Positions 7,059-8,989 of a DNA stretch of 8,989 nucleotides are shown piece after piece. Numbering within the stretch: position 1 is the first letter of the stretch; every line of letters begins with the position of its first letter. The DNA is from Chryseobacterium gleum (GTDB lineage Bacteria; Bacteroidota; Bacteroidia; Flavobacteriales_D; Sanyastnellaceae): contig CAMCYM010000052.1 of assembly GCA_945883885.1 (NCBI GenBank), positions 1 through 8,989 on the forward strand, written 5' to 3'. The notes below the pieces were generated by a model that saw only the letters and a program-made list of their open reading frames with translations, had not been told where the DNA came from and did no database searches. The position numbers and the translations under genes are program-made.

Positions 7059-7066
7059 CAAAGGTA
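7059..7066 (-). promoter_or_regulatory. Perfect -7 box (TACCTTTG) of the lipoprotein/sugar transferase operon
   Basis: TACCTTTG on the minus strand is an exact match to the Bacteroidota -7 consensus TAnnTTTG. Transcription would start about 4-7 nt further on, near 7055-7052. That makes the TTG inside the box (7061-7059) unusable as a start codon and favours TTG 7037 or 7028, leaving a leader of roughly 15-27 nt. No TTTG lies at the usual 19-nt distance upstream; the nearest TTTG is about 26 nt away. This is the best candidate promoter for the four-gene minus-strand cluster. Confidence 0.5.
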
Positions 7067-7103
7067 TCCCGTGCCTGTCCGAGGTTCAGGGCTCAAACGC
7101 CCG

Positions 7104-7151
7104 ACTTCCCCACGAAGTATGCGGGTTTTTCCACAATTCGCCGAAGTTATG
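7104..7151. repeat. Small inverted and direct repeats in the divergent spacer
   Basis: The spacer between the lipoprotein promoter and the transaldolase gene contains ACTTC-CCCAC-GAAGT (7104-7118, 5-bp stem) and TTCG-C-CGAA (7137-7145, 4-bp arms). The sequences CGAAGTATG (7113-7121) and CGAAGTTATG (7142-7151) form an imperfect direct repeat 29 bp apart, close to three helical turns. This would suit a regulator acting on one or both divergent promoters, but each element is short enough to arise by chance. A T5 run follows at 7126-7130. Confidence 0.2.
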
Positions 7152-7180
7152 AACAGTCGCTCCGCGTCTGCGGGGTGCTG

Positions 7181-7188
7181 TACCTTCG
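7181..7188 (+). promoter_or_regulatory. Candidate -7 box of the transaldolase gene
   Basis: TACCTTCG differs from the Bacteroidota -7 consensus TAnnTTTG at one position and ends 4 nt before the ATG at 7193. No convincing -33 TTTG lies near 7158-7161. With this spacing the transcript would begin at or within a few bases of the ATG, giving a leaderless or nearly leaderless mRNA. No Shine-Dalgarno sequence is present to argue for a longer leader. Confidence 0.45.
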
Positions 7189-7192
7189 CGGC

Positions 7193-7849
7193 ATGAAGTT
7201 CTTCATTGACACAGCGAATTTGGCCCAAATCCGCGAAGCGAACGACCTCGGCGTCCTCGACGGCGTGACCACGAATCCCTCCCTCATGGCGAAGGAAGGC
7301 ATCCGCGGCGAAGATGCCGTGCACGCGCACTACCGGGCCATCTGCCAAATCGTCGACGGCGACGTCAGCGCAGAAGTCATCGCCACCGATTACGCCGGCA
7401 TGGTGGCGGAAGGCCGGCTCCTCGCCGCGCTCCACGCGAACATCGTCGTCAAAGTCCCCTGCACCCGGGAAGGCATCCAGGCCATCCGGACCTTCACCGA
7501 CGAAGGCATCCGCACGAACTGCACGCTCATTTTCTCGGCAGGCCAAGCCCTCATCGCGGCGAAAGCAGGTGCCTCCTATGTCAGCCCCTTCATCGGCCGC
7601 CTCGACGACGTGGGATCCGACGGACTCGCCCTGATTGAGAAAATCCGGAACATCTACGACAACTACGACTTCGACACGGAAATCCTTGCAGCCAGCGTGC
7701 GCCATCCCATGCACATCCTCGACTGCGCGGAACTGGGCGCCGATGTCATGACCGGTCCGCTGAGTGCCATCTTAGCTCTGTTGAGCCACCCGCTGACCGA
7801 CAAGGGCCTCGAGCAGTTCCTCGCGGACCACGCGCGGGTCAACGCCTGA
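7193..7849 (+). CDS. tal: Small transaldolase (TalC / fructose-6-phosphate aldolase-like family)
   Basis: 218-residue class I aldolase of the short transaldolase family, a TIM barrel acting in the cytoplasm. Transaldolase moves a dihydroxyacetone unit from fructose 6-phosphate (or sedoheptulose 7-phosphate) to an aldose phosphate acceptor in the non-oxidative pentose phosphate pathway. Seen: MKFFIDTANLAQIREA with Asp6; GVTTNPSLMAKEG with Asn28; NIVVKVPCT with the Schiff-base Lys87 (Lys85 in E. coli FsaA); and YVSPFIGRLDD. By eye alignment to FsaA, residue 61 is Glu (SAEVIAT) where FsaA has Gln59, and residue 133 is Phe (SPFIGR) where FsaA has Tyr131. Both are the transaldolase-type residues, so true transaldolase activity is more likely than fructose-6-phosphate aldolase. 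ATG 7193 gives the conserved N-terminus. It is followed after 6 bp by the YciO-family gene, so the two are probably co-transcribed. Confidence 0.94.
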   Translation: MKFFIDTANLAQIREANDLGVLDGVTTNPSLMAKEGIRGEDAVHAHYRAICQIVDGDVSAEVIATDYAGMVAEGRLLAALHANIVVKVPCTREGIQAIRTFTDEGIRTNCTLIFSAGQALIAAKAGASYVSPFIGRLDDVGSDGLALIEKIRNIYDNYDFDTEILAASVRHPMHILDCAELGADVMTGPLSAILALLSHPLTDKGLEQFLADHARVNA

Positions 7850-7855
7850 TCCTGC

Positions 7856-8476
7856 ATGCTGCTCCGCATCCATCCCGACAATCCGGACGCGCGCCGGCTC
7901 GATCAGGCGGTGCGGGCCTTGCGTGCAGACGGGGTGGTCGTGGTACCCACGGACACCGTCTATTCCTTTGCATGCGCCCTCGGCTCCTCGAAGGGCCTCG
8001 ATCAACTTGCTCGGCTGAAGGGCATCAAGCCGGAGAAAGCGAACTTTTCGCTGCTCTGTGCGGACCTGTCGATGCTCAGCGCCTTCACGAAACCGCTGCC
8101 GAACGACGTCTTCAAGCTCATGAAGCGCGCCCTGCCCGGGCCGTACACCTTCATCCTGGAAGCCAGCGGACAGGTGCCGAAGTGGTTTACGTCAAACCGC
8201 CGTTCCATCGGCATCCGCGTCCCCGACCACCCCGTCGCCCAAGCGTTGCTCGCGGCGTTCGGGGGACCGCTCGTGGTCACCTCGGTCCACGACGAAGACG
8301 AAGTCCTTGAATACACGACCGATCCCGAGCTCATCCACGAACGCTACGGCGACCGGGTCGAAGCCGTGATCGACGGTGGCTATGGCCAGTTGCACGCATC
8401 GACCGTCATCGACTGCACGGTTTCTCCGCCCGAAGTCGTGCGGGAGGGACTCGGGCCGGTCGAGGGCCTGCTTTAA
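7856..8476 (+). CDS. YciO/Sua5/TsaC family protein (YciO-like)
   Basis: 206-residue protein with the YrdC-like fold. Sua5 and TsaC of this superfamily make threonylcarbamoyl-AMP for the t6A37 tRNA modification; the in vivo role of the YciO branch is unsettled. Seen: GVVVVPTDTVYSFAC (26-40), LKGIKPEKANFSLLC (54-68), LMKRALPGPYTFIL (88-101), RRSIGIRVPDHPVAQALL (115-132), VIDGGYG and STVIDCT (182-188), with an end at VVREGLGPVEGLL. The NFSLLC, PGPYTFIL and IGIRVPDHPVAQALL pattern matches E. coli YciO along its length. The SAN motif of Sua5/TsaC is absent (VTSVHDEDE instead), and there is no C-terminal Sua5 domain. ATG 7856 lies 6 nt after the transaldolase stop, with no Shine-Dalgarno sequence. 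The stop TAA is interlocked with the stop of the convergent pcm gene. Confidence 0.9.
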   Translation: MLLRIHPDNPDARRLDQAVRALRADGVVVVPTDTVYSFACALGSSKGLDQLARLKGIKPEKANFSLLCADLSMLSAFTKPLPNDVFKLMKRALPGPYTFILEASGQVPKWFTSNRRSIGIRVPDHPVAQALLAAFGGPLVVTSVHDEDEVLEYTTDPELIHERYGDRVEAVIDGGYGQLHASTVIDCTVSPPEVVREGLGPVEGLL

Positions 8477-8989
8477 CGGGGTCCCGCTGTGCGCGGCATG
8501 CGGGCCGCGAGCATCGGCACGAAGGCGAAGACGCCGTGTTCGCGCTGCGTGAATTCCGTCTCAGATGTGCGGAGGAAGGTGTGCATCACCTGCGTTTCGC
8601 CTTCGCCTACCGGGATGACGAGCGTGCCGCCGACGGCGAGTTGGGACAGGAGGGCCTGAGGGACTTCGGGCGCGCCGCAGGTCACCACGATGCCGTCGAA
8701 GGGCGCAAAGACCGCCTTGCCCTTGTAGCCGTCGCCGTAGAACAGGTCCGGGCGGAAGCCGAGCGATGCGAGCATCGGACCGGCTTTTTCGAAGAGTTCG
8801 CGCTGGCGTTCAATGCTGTAGACCTTGTAGCCCATGGCGCACAGGACGGCGCATTGGTAGCCGCTGCCTGTGCCGATTTCCAGCACCCGGGCGCCGGGTG
8901 CCAAACCCAACAGCGTGGTTTGCCGGGCGACCGTGTGCGGCTTGGAGATCGTCTGTCCGGCTCCGATTTGGAACGCCTTGTTCGCATAT
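8473..8989 (-). CDS. pcm: Protein-L-isoaspartate O-methyltransferase, 5' end missing at right edge
   Basis: SAM-dependent cytoplasmic repair enzyme that methylates isoaspartyl residues in aged proteins, allowing their return to normal aspartyl linkage. The window holds the C-terminal 171 or so residues; the start lies beyond base 8989. Seen in order: YANKAFQIGAGQTISKPHTVA (family segment before the SAM fold, substrate and SAM contacts); LLGLAPGARVLEIGTGSGYQ (motif I, SAM-binding glycine loop); YKVYSIERQRELFEKA (motif with the acidic residue that holds the ribose, E in IER); LFYGDGYKG; FDGIVVTCGAPEVPQALLSQL; and GGTLVIPVGEGETQ. All match Pcm. The TTG at 8910 is internal, since conserved sequence continues in frame to the window edge. 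The gene converges on the yciO-like gene with a 4-bp overlap and no space for a separate terminator. Confidence 0.94.
   Translation of the reverse strand, partial: YANKAFQIGAGQTISKPHTVARQTTLLGLAPGARVLEIGTGSGYQCAVLCAMGYKVYSIERQRELFEKAGPMLASLGFRPDLFYGDGYKGKAVFAPFDGIVVTCGAPEVPQALLSQLAVGGTLVIPVGEGETQVMHTFLRTSETEFTQREHGVFAFVPMLAARMPRTAGPR

Noticed and set aside
1..8989. Mobile elements, CRISPR arrays, tRNA or rRNA genes, defence systems
   Set aside because: No transposase or integrase reading frame, no regularly spaced repeats and no recognisable RNA gene or defence protein was seen; all substantial genes are of housekeeping or envelope type.

Overview
The window looks like ordinary chromosomal DNA of a high-GC member of the Bacteroidota. 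Three things support this. The ClpB N-terminus (MDIGNFTLKSQEVIDRAQ, then a GRLNVN segment) is of the kind typical of that phylum. Shine-Dalgarno sequences are largely absent. Several genes are instead preceded at very short distance by a sequence resembling the Bacteroidota -7 promoter box TAnnTTTG. No mobile element, CRISPR array, tRNA or rRNA was seen. Coding is dense: the longest stretch between likely coding ends is about 155 bp (7038-7192), so there is no gene-free stretch over 300 bases.

Layout. At the left edge is the 5' end of a shikimate kinase gene on the minus strand (1-167), divergent from clpB on the plus strand (282-2906). clpB converges, with a 2-bp gap, on a minus-strand cluster of four genes. 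In transcription order these are: a surface lipoprotein of unknown function (about 7037 to 6174), a polyprenyl-phosphate sugar-1-phosphate transferase (6177-4765, overlapping the lipoprotein gene by 4 bp), an OmpA-domain envelope protein (4722-3547) and a small fumarylacetoacetate-hydrolase-family enzyme (3526-2909). Divergent from this cluster are a small TalC-type transaldolase (7193-7849) and a YciO-family protein (7856-8476), 6 bp apart. The yciO-like gene converges with a pcm gene (protein-L-isoaspartate methyltransferase) that runs off the right edge; the two stop codons are interlocked in one TTAA.

Function. The genes are mostly housekeeping or stress maintenance: protein disaggregation (ClpB), protein repair (Pcm), aromatic amino acid synthesis (shikimate kinase), the pentose phosphate pathway (transaldolase) and carboxylic acid catabolism or clean-up (FAH family). 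The lipoprotein, sugar transferase and OmpA-like protein form an envelope-related subset. They may act in surface glycan priming and wall anchoring, but only the sugar transferase reaction class can be inferred with confidence.

I found no convincing undescribed multi-gene system. The points most worth a second look are the fixed-spacing -7-like boxes directly before start codons (possible leaderless mRNAs), the lipoprotein gene that lacks any ATG or GTG start and is coupled to the sugar transferase, and the 7-bp perfect inverted repeat containing the stop codons of the convergent clpB and FAH-family genes.
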